A DNA stretch of 64,000 bases from assembly GCF_000802185.1 (NCBI RefSeq), contig NZ_KN676113.1:4235430-4299429 (forward strand), in the 5' to 3' direction. The notes under the pieces are model-generated. The model was given only the letters and a program-made list of their open reading frames with translations. It did not search any database and was not told the DNA's origin. Each line of letters starts with the position of its first letter. Position 1 is the first letter of the stretch. This document shows, one piece after another, positions 46,736 to 55,696 of the stretch. The translations under genes and the position numbers were made by a program. The DNA comes from Belnapia sp. F-4-1 (GTDB lineage Bacteria; Pseudomonadota; Alphaproteobacteria; Acetobacterales; Acetobacteraceae).

Positions 46736-47692
46736 ATGACCACCCGCATCGAAATCCGGCATCCCGAGAAGGTCCATCGGCCCGACAACCCGATCCAGCG
46801 GAAACCGAGCTGGATCCGGGTGAAGGCGCCGACGCATCCGATCTATCACGAGACCCGGGCGCTGATGCGGGACCAGAAGCTGGTCACGGTCTGCGAGGAG
46901 GCGGCCTGCCCGAATATCGGCGAATGCTGGTCGCAGCGCCACGCCACCATGATGATCATGGGCGAGACCTGCACCCGCGCCTGCGCCTTCTGCAACGTGG
47001 CGACCGGCCTGCCGAAGGCGCTCGATGCGGATGAGCCGCGACGCGTGGGCGAGGCGGTGGCAACGCTCGGGCTCCGGCATGTGGTGATCACCAGCGTCGA
47101 CCGGGATGACCTGAAGGATGGCGGGGCGCGGCATTTCGCCGAGACCATCCGGGCGATCCGGGCGGCGACGCCGGAGACGACGATCGAGGTGCTGACGCCG
47201 GACTTCCTCCGCAAGGACGGGTCGCTGGAGGTCGTGGTCGAGGCGCGGCCGGATGTCTTCAACCACAACCTGGAGACGGTGCCGAAGCTCTACCCGAATA
47301 TCCGGCCGGGGGCGCGCTACTACCACTCGCTCCGGCTGCTGGACGGGGTGAAGCGGCTCGACCCTACCATCTTCACCAAGTCCGGGCTGATGGTCGGGCT
47401 CGGCGAGGAGCGGATCGAGGTGCTGCAGGTCATGGACGACATGCGGAGCGCCGAGGTCGATTTCCTCACCATCGGGCAGTACCTCCAGCCGAGCGTGAAG
47501 CATGCGGCTGTGGACCGGTTCGTGACACCGGACGAGTTCGAGGATTATGCGCGGATGGCGCGGTCCAAGGGCTTCCTGCTGGTCTCGGCGACGCCGCTGA
47601 CCCGCAGCAGCTACCATGCGGATCGCGATTTCGCTGCCTTGCGGGCCGCGCGGGAGAAGCAGCTTGCCATGGCGCCGGGTGGCGCCACCTAA
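46736..47692 (+). CDS. lipA: Lipoyl synthase
   Basis: 318 residues from ATG 46736. It inserts two sulfur atoms into octanoyl groups on lipoyl domains. The radical-SAM cluster motif is '[11 protein letters not shown]' (CxxxCxxC), and the auxiliary cluster is in '[12 protein letters not shown]'. The C-terminal 'RSSYHAD' Ser ligand is present. The operon thus contains both the lipoylated subunits and the enzyme that finishes their cofactor. The ratA-like gene follows after 5 bp. Confidence 0.97.
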   Translation: MTTRIEIRHPEKVHRPDNPIQRKPSWIRVKAPTHPIYHETRALMRDQKLVTVCEEAACPNIGECWSQRHATMMIMGETCTRACAFCNVATGLPKALDADEPRRVGEAVATLGLRHVVITSVDRDDLKDGGARHFAETIRAIRAATPETTIEVLTPDFLRKDGSLEVVVEARPDVFNHNLETVPKLYPNIRPGARYYHSLRLLDGVKRLDPTIFTKSGLMVGLGEERIEVLQVMDDMRSAEVDFLTIGQYLQPSVKHAAVDRFVTPDEFEDYARMARSKGFLLVSATPLTRSSYHADRDFAALRAAREKQLAMAPGGAT

Positions 47693-47697
47693 GCCTC

Positions 47698-48162
47698 ATG
47701 CCGACTCATGCCGAGAAGCGCGTGCTGCGCTACACCCCGGAGCAGCTCTTCGCGCTTGTCGCGGATGTGCGGCGCTATCCCGAATTCCTGCCCTGGTGCG
47801 TGGGCGCGCGGGTGATCTCGCAGGCCGAGGATCGGCTGGTCGCCGATCTGACCATCGGCTTCAAGCTGTTCCGCGAGACCTTCCGCAGCGAGGTGCAGCT
47901 GGAGCGGCCGCATGACATCCATGTGCGGTACCTGAACGGGCCCTTCCGCTACCTGAACAACCACTGGAAGTTCGTGCCGCATCCGCATGGCACGCAGGTG
48001 GAGTTCTTTGTCGACTTCGAGTTCCGCTCGCGGCTGTTGCAGGCTGTGATCGGCACTGTGTTCAACGAGGCGGTGCGGCTGATGGTCCGGTCCTTCGAGC
48101 GGCGGGCCATGCAGCTCTACGGGAGGCCGAACGGCACGCCGAGCCCGGTGCCGGCAGCCTGA
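47698..48162 (+). CDS. Coenzyme Q-binding COQ10/RatA START-domain protein
   Basis: 154 residues. The START/polyketide-cyclase fold is shown by 'YTPEQLFALVADVRRYPEFLPWCVGARV' and 'VADLTIGFKLFRETFRSEVQLERPHDI'. 'LNNHWKFVPHPHGTQVEFFVDFEFRSRLLQ' and the C-terminal helix 'VFNEAVRLMVRSFERRAMQLYG' follow. Relatives chaperone ubiquinone for the respiratory chain, while RatA of E. coli affects ribosome association. Position after lipA in the pdh operon is conserved among alphaproteobacteria. A perfect hairpin follows its stop. Confidence 0.88.
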   Translation: MPTHAEKRVLRYTPEQLFALVADVRRYPEFLPWCVGARVISQAEDRLVADLTIGFKLFRETFRSEVQLERPHDIHVRYLNGPFRYLNNHWKFVPHPHGTQVEFFVDFEFRSRLLQAVIGTVFNEAVRLMVRSFERRAMQLYGRPNGTPSPVPAA

Positions 48163-48183
48163 CCGATCAGCGGGGCTGATCGG
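48163..48183 (+). terminator. Hairpin after the pdh/lipA/ratA operon
   Basis: An 8-bp perfect stem ccgatcag / ctgatcgg with a cgggg loop begins 1 bp after the ratA-like stop. A short T-run (tttt at about 48195-48198) follows. The hairpin likely ends or stabilises the long pdh transcript. The weak T-tail makes strict intrinsic termination uncertain. Confidence 0.55.
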
Positions 48184-48239
48184 GGGCATCAGGCTTTTGT
48201 GTTGGCGGCCGGCGCGGCGGGTGCGGCAGGCTCGGCGCC

Positions 48240-48863
48240 ATGACCTACATCCTCTATGGCGATAAAGGGTCGGGCTCGGCCCCGGTGGAGATGGCGCTGG
48301 CGGAGATCGGGGCGCCGGTCGAGCTGCGCGCGGTGCCGCTCGAGGGCGACCATCAACTCGCCGAGGAGTACCGGCGGATCAATCCCATGGGGCGGGTGCC
48401 GACGCTGGTCCTTCCGGACGGGACGGTGGTGACGGAGAGCCTCGCCATCCTGCTGACCCTGGCGGACCGGCACCCGGAGGCAGGGCTGCTGCCGCCGCCG
48501 GGCGATCCAGGGCGGGCGATCGTGCTGCGCTGGATGGCGCTGGTGGCGGGGGAGTTCTACCCCTGTGTGACGCGGGGAGACTACCCGGAGCGGTTCAGCA
48601 CCGATCCGGCCCATGCGCCGGCGATCAGGGCCAAGGCGATCGAGATGGGCCGCGACATCTGGCGGCTGATCGAGGCGCGGATCGAGCCGGCGCCCTATCT
48701 GCTGGGGGAGCGGTTCAGCCTAGCCGACCTCTATCTCGGCTTCCTCTCGCGCTGGATGGGCGGGCGGGAGTGGACGCCGGCCAATTGCCCGAAGGTGGAG
48801 AGCATCGCCCGGGCGGTCGCGGCGCGGCCGCGGGCGGGGCCGGTCTGGGCGAAGCATATCTGA
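48240..48863 (+). CDS. Glutathione S-transferase-family protein
   Basis: 207 residues. The N-terminal thioredoxin-like domain carries 'YILYGDKGSGSAPVEMALAEIG', where Ser replaces the usual catalytic Tyr/Ser region. 'INPMGRVPTLVLPDGTVVTESLAILLTLADRHPEAGLLP' is the GSH-binding Pro and ES motif. The C-terminal helical domain ends 'LLGERFSLADLYLGFLSRWM' (SxAD motif). It probably conjugates or reduces an electrophile with glutathione. It is single, between the pdh operon and the aldolase-like gene. Confidence 0.87.
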   Translation: MTYILYGDKGSGSAPVEMALAEIGAPVELRAVPLEGDHQLAEEYRRINPMGRVPTLVLPDGTVVTESLAILLTLADRHPEAGLLPPPGDPGRAIVLRWMALVAGEFYPCVTRGDYPERFSTDPAHAPAIRAKAIEMGRDIWRLIEARIEPAPYLLGERFSLADLYLGFLSRWMGGREWTPANCPKVESIARAVAARPRAGPVWAKHI

Positions 48864-48932
48864 CCCTTCGGAGGGTGTTGCCAGGGCGGCCGGGCGGTCG
48901 CAGGTTCGGCGCCTCTGATAGGGATTCCAGCC

Positions 48933-49997
48933 ATGGTCCACGCCCCCGCCCGTCCACCCGCCGGCGCCCCACCGGTGCGCATCAACCTCTACTCCGACAC
49001 CCAGACCCGGCCGGGCCCGGCGATGAAGGAGGCGATGATGCGCGCCGAGGTCGGCGACGAGCAGCATGGCGACGACCCGACCGTCCATGCGCTCTGCGAC
49101 CGGATGGCGGAGCTGATGGGGAAGGAGGCGGCGATCTACCTGCCGTCGGGGACGATGTGCAACGTCATCGCCATCCTGACCCATTGCGGCAAGGGCGACG
49201 AGGTCATCGCCCACGAAACGAGCCACATCCTGCACAGCGAGGGCGGAACCCATGCGGCGCTGACCGGGGTGCAGATCTTGCCGCTGAAGGGGGAGCGGGG
49301 GCAGTTCAGCGCCGATGACGTACGCGCGGTGATCCGGCCGAAGACGCGCTACGCGCCGCCGCAGCGGCTGCTGGAGGTGGAGCAGACGGCGAATATCGGC
49401 GGCGGCACGGTCTGGCCGCTGGCGCAGCTCAATGCGGTGGCCGATGTGGCGCATGAGCAGGGCTGGTCCACGCATATGGACGGCGCGCGGCTGATGAATG
49501 CCTGCGTGGCGGCCGGGATCGCGCCGCGCGAGATGGTGGCGCAATACGACAGCGTCTGGCTCGACTTCACCAAGGGGCTCGGGGCGCCGCTCGGGGCGGT
49601 GCTGTGCGGGACGGATGCGTTCATTGGCCAGGCCTGGCGGTGGAAGCAGCGGCTCGGCGGTTCCATGCGGCAGGCAGGCATCTGCGCGGCGGCCTGCCTT
49701 TATGCGCTCGACCACAATGTGGAGCGGCTGGCAGAGGACCATGCCAATGCCCGGGCGCTGGCGCGGGGGCTGCGGCAGATCGAGGGCGTCGTGGTGGAGG
49801 AGCCGGACACGAACCTGGTCTTCTTCGACATCAGGGGAACGGGGCTGACGGTGGAAGCCTTGCAGGCGCGGCTGGCGCTGCAGGGCGTCGCGGTGAGCGG
49901 GCTCGGCGGGCGCGTCAGGGCCTGCACGCATCTCGATGTCTCGGCGCCGATGATCGAGGAAGCGGTGGCGGCGATCCGCGAGGCGGTCGGGCGCTGA
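48933..49997 (+). CDS. Threonine-aldolase-family PLP enzyme (beta-eliminating lyase fold)
   Basis: 354 residues. The opening 'RINLYSDTQTRPGPAMKEAMM' (SDTxTxP) and the PLP Lys in 'VWLDFTKGLGAPLGAVL' define the fold. 'DEVIAHETSHILHSEGG' provides the stacking His. The canonical ENTHN motif is changed to 'VEQTANIGGGTVWPL', with Ala in place of His. That variation points to the phenylserine/beta-hydroxy-amino-acid aldolase-like branch rather than classical L-threonine aldolase. It likely cleaves a beta-hydroxy-alpha-amino acid to glycine and an aldehyde. The yraN gene overlaps its stop. Confidence 0.83.
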   Translation: MVHAPARPPAGAPPVRINLYSDTQTRPGPAMKEAMMRAEVGDEQHGDDPTVHALCDRMAELMGKEAAIYLPSGTMCNVIAILTHCGKGDEVIAHETSHILHSEGGTHAALTGVQILPLKGERGQFSADDVRAVIRPKTRYAPPQRLLEVEQTANIGGGTVWPLAQLNAVADVAHEQGWSTHMDGARLMNACVAAGIAPREMVAQYDSVWLDFTKGLGAPLGAVLCGTDAFIGQAWRWKQRLGGSMRQAGICAAACLYALDHNVERLAEDHANARALARGLRQIEGVVVEEPDTNLVFFDIRGTGLTVEALQARLALQGVAVSGLGGRVRACTHLDVSAPMIEEAVAAIREAVGR

Positions 49998-50362
49998 AGC
50001 GGGCCGCGACCGGAGCCAGGGCGGAGGTTGCCGGGCGGCAGGCCGAGGCGGTGGCGGAGGCGGCGCTCGGTGCCGAGGGTTGGGTGGTGCTGGCGCGGCG
50101 GGTGCGGACGGCGGCGGGGGAGATCGACCTCGTCGCCGAGCGGGAGGGGGTGCTCGTCTTCATCGAGGTGAAGGCGCGGCCGAGCCTCGCCGAAGCCGCC
50201 GGGGCGCTCGGGCGGCGGCAGCGGGAGAGACTGCTGCGGGCGGGAGAGTGCTGGCTGGCGGCAAATCCGGAGCGCGGGGAGGCGGGGGTGCGGTTCGACC
50301 TGCTGCTGGTGGCGGTGGATGGGACGGTGCGGCGAATCGCGGATGCGTTCCGCCTGGAATAG
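49994..50362 (+). CDS. YraN/UPF0102 family endonuclease-like protein, apparent CTG start
   Basis: 122 residues. The nuclease-fold core is 'VLARRVRTAAGEIDLVAEREGVLVFIEVKARP', carrying the GEIDL and FIEVKAR catalytic-type motifs. It ends 'GVRFDLLLVAVDG'. The domain begins at 'ATGARAEVAGRQAEAVAEAAL', which lies upstream of the first usable GTG, and no ATG/GTG/TTG occurs in frame between it and the previous gene. CTG 49994-49996 overlaps the aldolase TGA as CTGA and gives the expected N-terminus. Function is unknown, with recombination or transformation suggested for relatives. Zero bases separate its stop from convergent cinA. Confidence 0.78.
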   Translation: MKRAATGARAEVAGRQAEAVAEAALGAEGWVVLARRVRTAAGEIDLVAEREGVLVFIEVKARPSLAEAAGALGRRQRERLLRAGECWLAANPERGEAGVRFDLLLVAVDGTVRRIADAFRLE

Positions 50363-50851
50363 CTATTCGGCCAGGCAGCGGGCCAGGATCAGTGCCTCGG
50401 CGACGGTGGCGGCGCGGACCGCCGTGCGGTCGCCGGGGAAGACGCGGCGGATCGCAAGGGTGCGGCCGTCGCGGTGGGCGGCGGCCATGTGGACCAGGCC
50501 GGTCGGCTTGCCGGGCGTCGCGCCGCCGGGGCCGGCGATGCCGGTGCAGCTGACGGCGATGTCCGTGCCACCCGCGCGCAGGGCGCCTTCGGCCATGCGG
50601 CGGGCGACGGAGTCGCTGACGGCGCCGTAGCCTTCGATAACCCCCATCGGGATGCCGAGCATCGTGGCCTTGGCCGCGTTGGAATAGGTGACATAGCCGC
50701 AGGCGACGACGCTGGAGGAGCCGGGGATGGCGGTGAGCGCGGCGGCGATGAGGCCGCCGGTGCAGCTTTCCGCGGTGGCCAGCGTCAGGCCGCGCGCTTC
50801 GAACAGGGCGAGCAGGTCGCGGGCGGCATCGAGGGTGTCGGCGGGCAGCAT
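50363..50851 (-). CDS. CinA C-terminal-type nicotinamide-nucleotide amidohydrolase
   Basis: 162 residues, single-domain form. The opening 'ALFEARGLTLATAESCTGGLIAAALTAIPGSSSVVACGYVTYSNAAK' contains the catalytic AESCTGG. 'SCTGIAGPGGATPGKPTGLVH' is the second diagnostic block. It deamidates NMN to nicotinic acid mononucleotide and so salvages pyridine nucleotides. The N-terminal ADP-ribose pyrophosphatase domain of full CinA is absent, which is common. ATG 50851 overlaps the last base of the pgpA stop (TGATG), so the genes are coupled. Confidence 0.9.
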   Translation of the reverse strand: MLPADTLDAARDLLALFEARGLTLATAESCTGGLIAAALTAIPGSSSVVACGYVTYSNAAKATMLGIPMGVIEGYGAVSDSVARRMAEGALRAGGTDIAVSCTGIAGPGGATPGKPTGLVHMAAAHRDGRTLAIRRVFPGDRTAVRAATVAEALILARCLAE

Positions 50852-51309
50852 CACAGGGGTACCTCCGGCCAAGCGAAGCGCAGCAGCAGCAGGAGCGCGG
50901 CAGCCATCGCCCCGGCCACGACATCGTCCAGCATGATGCCGAAGGGGCCATGCTTGCGATCGGCCCAGCCGACGGGGCCGGGCTTGGTCACATCGAAAAG
51001 CCGGAAGAGCAGGAAGGCAAGGATGATTCCCCAGCCGGTCGGGGCCGAGGGCAGGGCCGCGAGCGCCAGGAGCTGGCCGGCGGCCTCGTCGATCACCACC
51101 CAGCCGGGATCGGCCTGGCGGTCGGTGGCGAGCAGGCGGTCGATGGCCCAGAGGCCGAGCAGGGTCAGCAGCAGGGCGAGGGCGAGGCACCAGGCGGGAC
51201 CGAGCAGGGCAAGGGGCAGGACGAGGGCGGAGCCCCAGCTGCCGGGCGCCGGGCGCAGCAGGCCGATGCCGCCCATGGTGGCGATGAAGCGCAGCGGGGT
51301 CATCCTCAC
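50851..51309 (-). CDS. pgpA: Phosphatidylglycerophosphatase A
   Basis: 152 residues from GTG 51309 (ATG 51303 is the alternative). PgpA dephosphorylates phosphatidylglycerophosphate. Motifs are 'FIATMGGIGLLRPAPGSWGSALVLP', 'WVVIDEAAGQLLAL' (VxDExxG) and 'FLLFRLFDVTKPGPVGWADRKHGPFGIMLDDVVAGAMAA'. Three to four hydrophobic spans anchor it in the inner membrane. The GTG overlaps the hydrolase stop as GTGA. The adjoining cinA-type gene is the usual partner. Confidence 0.92.
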   Translation of the reverse strand: MRMTPLRFIATMGGIGLLRPAPGSWGSALVLPLALLGPAWCLALALLLTLLGLWAIDRLLATDRQADPGWVVIDEAAGQLLALAALPSAPTGWGIILAFLLFRLFDVTKPGPVGWADRKHGPFGIMLDDVVAGAMAAALLLLLRFAWPEVPL

Positions 51310-52154
51310 CGGAGGTGGGCGAGCCAGTGGTCGAGGGCGACGAGGCTGGCAGGCTCGATCAGCGTCGGGGCGTGGCCGATGCCGGGGAGGGAGACGAAGG
51401 CCATCTCCGGCCGCGCCGCGCGCATGCGTTGGGCCGTATCGGCGGAGAGGATGGCGCTGGCCTCGCCCCGGATCAGCAGCAGAGGGATGGCGGGGAGGCC
51501 GTGAAAGAGCGGCCAGAGTTCGGTCGGGCCGGACTCCGCAGGCATCGCCTGGAGAATGCCGGTGTCCCAGCGGGGGTGGAGGCGGCCGTCCGAGCCCCTT
51601 GCATAGGTGGTCTCGACGACGGTGCGCCAGCCTGGCTCGGGGATGCCGAGGGGCGGGAGGATCTGGCGGAGAAAGGCGGCGGCTTCGTCGATGGTGGCGA
51701 AGGCGGGGTCGCGGCCGATGAAGGCACGGACCTCCTCGATGCCGGTCGGCTCGATCCGGGGGCCGGTATCGTTCAGGGCAAGGGCGGCGAGCGCCCCGGG
51801 ACGGAGGATGCCAAGCGCCATTCCGAGGATGCCGCCGAAGCTGGTGCCGAGGAGGGCGACGCGGTGCAGGTGGAGGGCGGCCAGGGCATCCATCAGGTCG
51901 CGGATCGCCATCTCCACCCGGTAGCGGGCGGGGTCGGCGGCGCGGCCGCTCTCACCATGGCCGGCATAGTCGAGCGCCACGACGCGGCGGCGGCCGCGGT
52001 AGCGGAGGGCGATGCCGGCGAAGTCGAGGGCGGTGCGGGCGATGCCGGGCAGGCAGAGCAAGGGGGTGGCGCGCGGGTCGCCGGGCCATTCCAGGGCTGA
52101 TAGGCGGAGGCCGTCGCGGGCGCTGAAGGCGATGCGGCGCGGCAGCGCGCTCAC
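51306..52154 (-). CDS. Alpha/beta-fold hydrolase
   Basis: 282 residues from GTG 52154, overlapping the transglycosylase stop as GTGA. The nucleophile elbow is 'VALLGTSFGGILGMALG' (GxSxG) near residue 105. The oxyanion strand 'PLLCLPGIARTALDFAGIA' is present, as is the terminal His in 'VSLPGIGHAPTLIEP'. 'VVALDYAGHGESG' is the usual strand. Acid residue and substrate are not assigned. It sits in an operon with the lytic transglycosylase, pgpA and the cinA-type gene, so a cell-envelope role is possible but unproven. Longer frames upstream are inside the transglycosylase gene. Confidence 0.85.
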   Translation of the reverse strand: MSALPRRIAFSARDGLRLSALEWPGDPRATPLLCLPGIARTALDFAGIALRYRGRRRVVALDYAGHGESGRAADPARYRVEMAIRDLMDALAALHLHRVALLGTSFGGILGMALGILRPGALAALALNDTGPRIEPTGIEEVRAFIGRDPAFATIDEAAAFLRQILPPLGIPEPGWRTVVETTYARGSDGRLHPRWDTGILQAMPAESGPTELWPLFHGLPAIPLLLIRGEASAILSADTAQRMRAARPEMAFVSLPGIGHAPTLIEPASLVALDHWLAHLR

Positions 52155-54151
52155 GCGGCGAGCCAGCGCGTCATCGGATGGGGCTGCCCAGAGGCGGCGG
52201 GGTCGCGGGCACGGTAGATGGCCATGTTCTCGATCACCCGCTGCACATAGTTGCGGGTCTCGCCGAAGGGAATGAGCTCCATCCAATCGAGCATGGCGAT
52301 GGAGCCGCCGCGCGGGTCGCCGAAGGTGCCGAGCCATTCGTCGACACGGCCGGGGCCGGCATTGTAGCCGGCGATGGCGAAGGGCAGCGTGCCGGCGAAG
52401 CGGTCGAGCAGCTGGGCGAGATAGCCGGCGCCGAGGCGCATGTTCAGCGCCGGGTCGGTGGTCAGCATGCCGACGGCATAGGGGACGGAGAGGCGGCGGG
52501 CGACGAGCTGCGCGGTGCTCGGGAGAAGCTGCATCAGCCCGCGGGCATTGGCGGAGGAAATGGCCGCCGTGTCGAAATTGCTCTCTTGCCGGGTGATTCC
52601 ATAGGTCAGGGCGGGTTCCGGCCCGTCGGCGGGGGCGGGGTAGGGGGTTGGCCAGCCATCGGCGAGCAGCATGAGGCCGGAGGCGCCGGCGCGGCGGGCG
52701 ATCCAGACCGCATGGTCGGGACGGCCGATGCGGGTGGCCAACTGGGCGGCCAGCAACCGTTCGGCGGGGTCGGCGGCGGTCTCCTCGAGGCGGAGGAGGA
52801 AAGTGCGGGCGCGGCGGGTCTCGCCGATATCGGCCAGCGCCAGGACTAGGCGGGCCATCTCCTTCGTGGCGAAGCCGGTCATCAGCTCGGCGGAGGCGGC
52901 GGGCGTCGGCGTGCGGGCGATGCGGCTGGAGAGGGCGGCGCTGTCCTCGCCGAGGGCGAGGGAGGCGAGCTGGCCGTAGAAGGCGACGGGGAATTCGGCC
53001 GCCGCCGCGTAGCGCTGGCGGGCCGAGGCGGCGTCGCCGCGGACGGCGAGGGCGCGGCCCTGCCAGTAGAAGGCGCGAGCGCGGGTGATGACGCTGCGGC
53101 TGCCCTCGGCGAGCAGGGTGAAGTGGCGCTCGGCGGAGCCAGGGTCGTCGAGGCGGCGGAGGGCGATGAAGCCGGCGAGGAATTCGGCCTCCTGGCGGGG
53201 CTCGCCGGGCGCTTCCAACCCGTGGCGGGATGCGACCGCATAGGCCGTGCGCGCATCGCCGAGGCGGATCAGCTTGCGGGCGAGGAGCTGGCGCTCCGGC
53301 CAGGCGGCGCGGGCGACTTCCGGCGAGGGGGCGGGGCTCGTCGCCCAGCAGGCGGCGGCCTCGGCGTCGCGGTCGCGGCGGCGGAGCCAGCGGGCGCGCT
53401 CGAAGGCCAGCGCCGCGTCGGAGGCGGCGGCGGTGGCCAAGGCGGGGAGGTCGGCATCGGCGCCGTCGGCGGCGTAGGCGAGGCGGGCGGCGGCGATGCC
53501 CTGCCGGGCCGGGTCGAGATAGGCAAGCGTCCGGCCGGCGGCAGCGGTCTCGCGGGCGAGGGCCAGGCGGTCGAAGCGCTGCCAGTGGTGCTCGGGCGTC
53601 AGGCTGGCAGCATTGCGGCCGAGATAGGCGGGCTCGGCCATCGGGTCGGCCGGGGCCTCCTGCCAGCCGATGCGGATGATCTTCGCCGCCTCCTCGGTGC
53701 GGCCGGCGCGGGCGAGGGCATCGGCGAGGCGCTGGTAGCCGTCCAGCGTACGGGGGCTGCGGGCGGCGAAGTATTCGGCGGCGAGGGTGTCGTCGGGTTC
53801 GGTCGCCAGCGCCTCCTCGGCGCGGCGGGAAAGGGCGTCCTGGGCCGGCCAGCCGGGATTGGCCAGGGCGAAGGCTGCGATCTCCCGGGCGGTGGCGGCG
53901 CTGCTGCGGGATTGCAGGCGCATCCAGGTGACGAGCTTCTGGATCAGCGGGTCGGCGGACTGGGCGGCGGCATCGGCCTCGGCCCAGCGTTGGTTGTTGG
54001 CGAAGGCGATGGCCTGGCGGCCGGCGGAGCGCCTGGCCTCCGCGTTGCCGGGGGCGGCGGGCTGGGCCCAGGCGCCGCGCGGCAGGGCGAGGGCGAGCGG
54101 GAGGGCGAGGCCAAGGGGGAGGCCAAGGGAAAGGACGGTGCGGCGACGCAT
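52151..54151 (-). CDS. Soluble lytic murein transglycosylase
   Basis: 666 residues with a signal peptide (MRRRTVLSLGLPLGLALPLALALPRGAWAQ). A long superhelical ring of alpha-helical repeats occupies about residues 40-470 (for example 'DALSRRAEEALATEPDDTLAAEYFAAR'). The C-terminal SLT catalytic domain shows 'YGITRQESNFDTAAISSANARGLMQLLPSTAQ' with the catalytic Glu in RQESNF, then 'MRLGAGYLAQLLDRFAG' and 'FAIAGYNAGPGRVDEWL'. It cleaves peptidoglycan to anhydromuropeptides in the periplasm. It is the first gene of the minus operon and is divergent from dapA by 155 bp. Confidence 0.9.
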   Translation of the reverse strand: MRRRTVLSLGLPLGLALPLALALPRGAWAQPAAPGNAEARRSAGRQAIAFANNQRWAEADAAAQSADPLIQKLVTWMRLQSRSSAATAREIAAFALANPGWPAQDALSRRAEEALATEPDDTLAAEYFAARSPRTLDGYQRLADALARAGRTEEAAKIIRIGWQEAPADPMAEPAYLGRNAASLTPEHHWQRFDRLALARETAAAGRTLAYLDPARQGIAAARLAYAADGADADLPALATAAASDAALAFERARWLRRRDRDAEAAACWATSPAPSPEVARAAWPERQLLARKLIRLGDARTAYAVASRHGLEAPGEPRQEAEFLAGFIALRRLDDPGSAERHFTLLAEGSRSVITRARAFYWQGRALAVRGDAASARQRYAAAAEFPVAFYGQLASLALGEDSAALSSRIARTPTPAASAELMTGFATKEMARLVLALADIGETRRARTFLLRLEETAADPAERLLAAQLATRIGRPDHAVWIARRAGASGLMLLADGWPTPYPAPADGPEPALTYGITRQESNFDTAAISSANARGLMQLLPSTAQLVARRLSVPYAVGMLTTDPALNMRLGAGYLAQLLDRFAGTLPFAIAGYNAGPGRVDEWLGTFGDPRGGSIAMLDWMELIPFGETRNYVQRVIENMAIYRARDPAASGQPHPMTRWLAA

Positions 54152-54306
54152 CGGTGCGATGTACCCTGAAACGGGATGCGATGTCCCATGGCTGAACTAA
54201 CGGTTTCCGAAGCCGTTCCGACAGGCCGCGCGGGCACAGGTCGAGCCTGTTGCCGCCGGTGGCTTTGGTCTAAGCTCGTCTGCTCGCCAAGAGGAGGAAA
54301 AGGGTC

Positions 54307-55185
54307 ATGTTCAGGGGATCGATGGTCGCGCTGATCTCGCCGATGCGGAGCGATGGATCCCTGGACGAGAAAGCCTTCCAGGAGCTGGTGGAGTGGCAGA
54401 TCACCGAAGGCACCGAGGGGTTGGTCCCGGTCGGCACCACCGGCGAGAGCCCGACGCTCAGCCATGCCGAGCACAAGCGGCTGGTGGAGCTTTGCGTCGA
54501 GGTGGCACGCGGGCGGGTGCCGGTGATGGCCGGCGCGGGAAGCAACAGCACCGCGGAGGCCATGGACTTCGTCAAGCACGCCAAGGCCGCCGGGGCGGAT
54601 GCGACGCTGGTCGTCACCCCCTACTACAACAAGCCGACGCAGGAGGGGCTGTACCTCCACTTCAAGGCGCTGGCGGATGCGGCCGACCTGCCGCTCTTCA
54701 TCTACAACATCCCGCCGCGCAGCGTGATCGACATGAGCGTCGAAACCATGGCGCGGCTGGCGCGGCACCCGAACATCGTCGGCGTGAAGGACGCGACCGC
54801 CAACCTGGCGCGGCCGCTGCACACGCGCCGGGCCTGCGGCGAGGATTTCATCCAGCTCTCGGGTGAGGATCATACGGCGCTGTCCTTCAACGCCGCGGGC
54901 GGCGTCGGCTGCATCAGCGTCACCGCCAATGTGGCCCCCCGGCTCTGCGCCGAGATGCATAAGGCCTGGCGCGAGGGGCGGGTGTCCGAGGCGATGGGCA
55001 TCCAGGACCGGCTCGTGCCGCTGCATGACGCGCTCTTCGCCGAAACCTCGCCGGGACCGGTGAAGTATGCCGCGAGCCTGCTCGGCAAGGGCACGGATCA
55101 CTGCCGGCTGCCGATGGCGCCGGTCTCGGAGCCGGTGCGGAAGCGGGTCCGCGAGGCCATGGTATCGGTGGGGCTGCTGAACTAA
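54307..55185 (+). CDS. dapA: 4-hydroxy-tetrahydrodipicolinate synthase
   Basis: 292 residues, ATG preceded by GAGGAGGAAAAGG. DapA condenses pyruvate with aspartate semialdehyde. '[27 protein letters not shown]' (GTTGE), '[24 protein letters not shown]' (YYNKP, catalytic Tyr), '[14 protein letters not shown]' and the Schiff-base Lys in '[13 protein letters not shown]' are intact. It supplies diaminopimelate for the cell wall and lysine. smpB follows 9 bp later, so both are cotranscribed. No lysine riboswitch was recognised in the 155-bp leader. Confidence 0.96.
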   Translation: MFRGSMVALISPMRSDGSLDEKAFQELVEWQITEGTEGLVPVGTTGESPTLSHAEHKRLVELCVEVARGRVPVMAGAGSNSTAEAMDFVKHAKAAGADATLVVTPYYNKPTQEGLYLHFKALADAADLPLFIYNIPPRSVIDMSVETMARLARHPNIVGVKDATANLARPLHTRRACGEDFIQLSGEDHTALSFNAAGGVGCISVTANVAPRLCAEMHKAWREGRVSEAMGIQDRLVPLHDALFAETSPGPVKYAASLLGKGTDHCRLPMAPVSEPVRKRVREAMVSVGLLN

Positions 55186-55194
55186 GTATCCGCC

Positions 55195-55680
55195 ATGGCA
55201 GAGACGAAGAAGAAGGGGCTGATCTCGCACGGCATCGCCTCGCAGAACCGGCGGGCGCGCTACGACTACACGATCGGCGAGACGATCGAGGCTGGGCTGG
55301 CGCTGGTCGGGCCGGAGGTGAAGTCGCTGCGCGCCGGGCGGGCGACGCTTTCCGAGGCCTGGGCGGGCGAGCGCGACGGCGAAATGTGGCTGTTCAACTG
55401 CACCATCCCGGAATGGCAGGCGGGCAGCACCGTCGCGCGCTTCGAGCCGACGCGGCCGCGCAAGCTGCTCCTGCACCGGAAGCAGGTGCAGGAGTTGATC
55501 GGCAACATCGCGCGCGAGGGGGCGACGATCGTGCCGATGCAGATCCATTTCAACGAGAAGGGCCGCGCCAAGGTGCTGCTCGGCGTGGCCGAGGGGCGGA
55601 AGAAGCACGACAAGCGCCATGCCATCGCCGAGCGGGACTGGGCGCGGGACAAGGCAAGGCTCATGCGGGCGCGCGGCTGA
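55195..55680 (+). CDS. smpB: SsrA-binding protein SmpB
   Basis: 161 residues. It binds tmRNA and rescues stalled ribosomes. Family blocks are 'GIASQNRRARYDYTIGETIEAGLALVGPEVKSLRAGRATLSEAWAG' (cut here by motif), 'RKLLLHRKQVQELIGNI' and the basic tail 'GRKKHDKRHAIAERDWARDKARLMRARG' that inserts into the mRNA channel. Its usual position next to dapA in alphaproteobacteria is kept. The tmRNA gene itself is not in this window. Confidence 0.95.
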   Translation: MAETKKKGLISHGIASQNRRARYDYTIGETIEAGLALVGPEVKSLRAGRATLSEAWAGERDGEMWLFNCTIPEWQAGSTVARFEPTRPRKLLLHRKQVQELIGNIAREGATIVPMQIHFNEKGRAKVLLGVAEGRKKHDKRHAIAERDWARDKARLMRARG

Positions 55681-55696
55681 CGCGTCCGCGCCCGGG

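Noticed and set aside
45230-47617. 795-codon minus-strand open frame
   Set aside because: It lies entirely opposite lpd and lipA, is rich in His/Arg/Asp as expected from antisense GC-rich codons, and has no domain.
54152-54306. Lysine riboswitch before dapA
   Set aside because: The 155 bases do not show the conserved lysine-aptamer segments.
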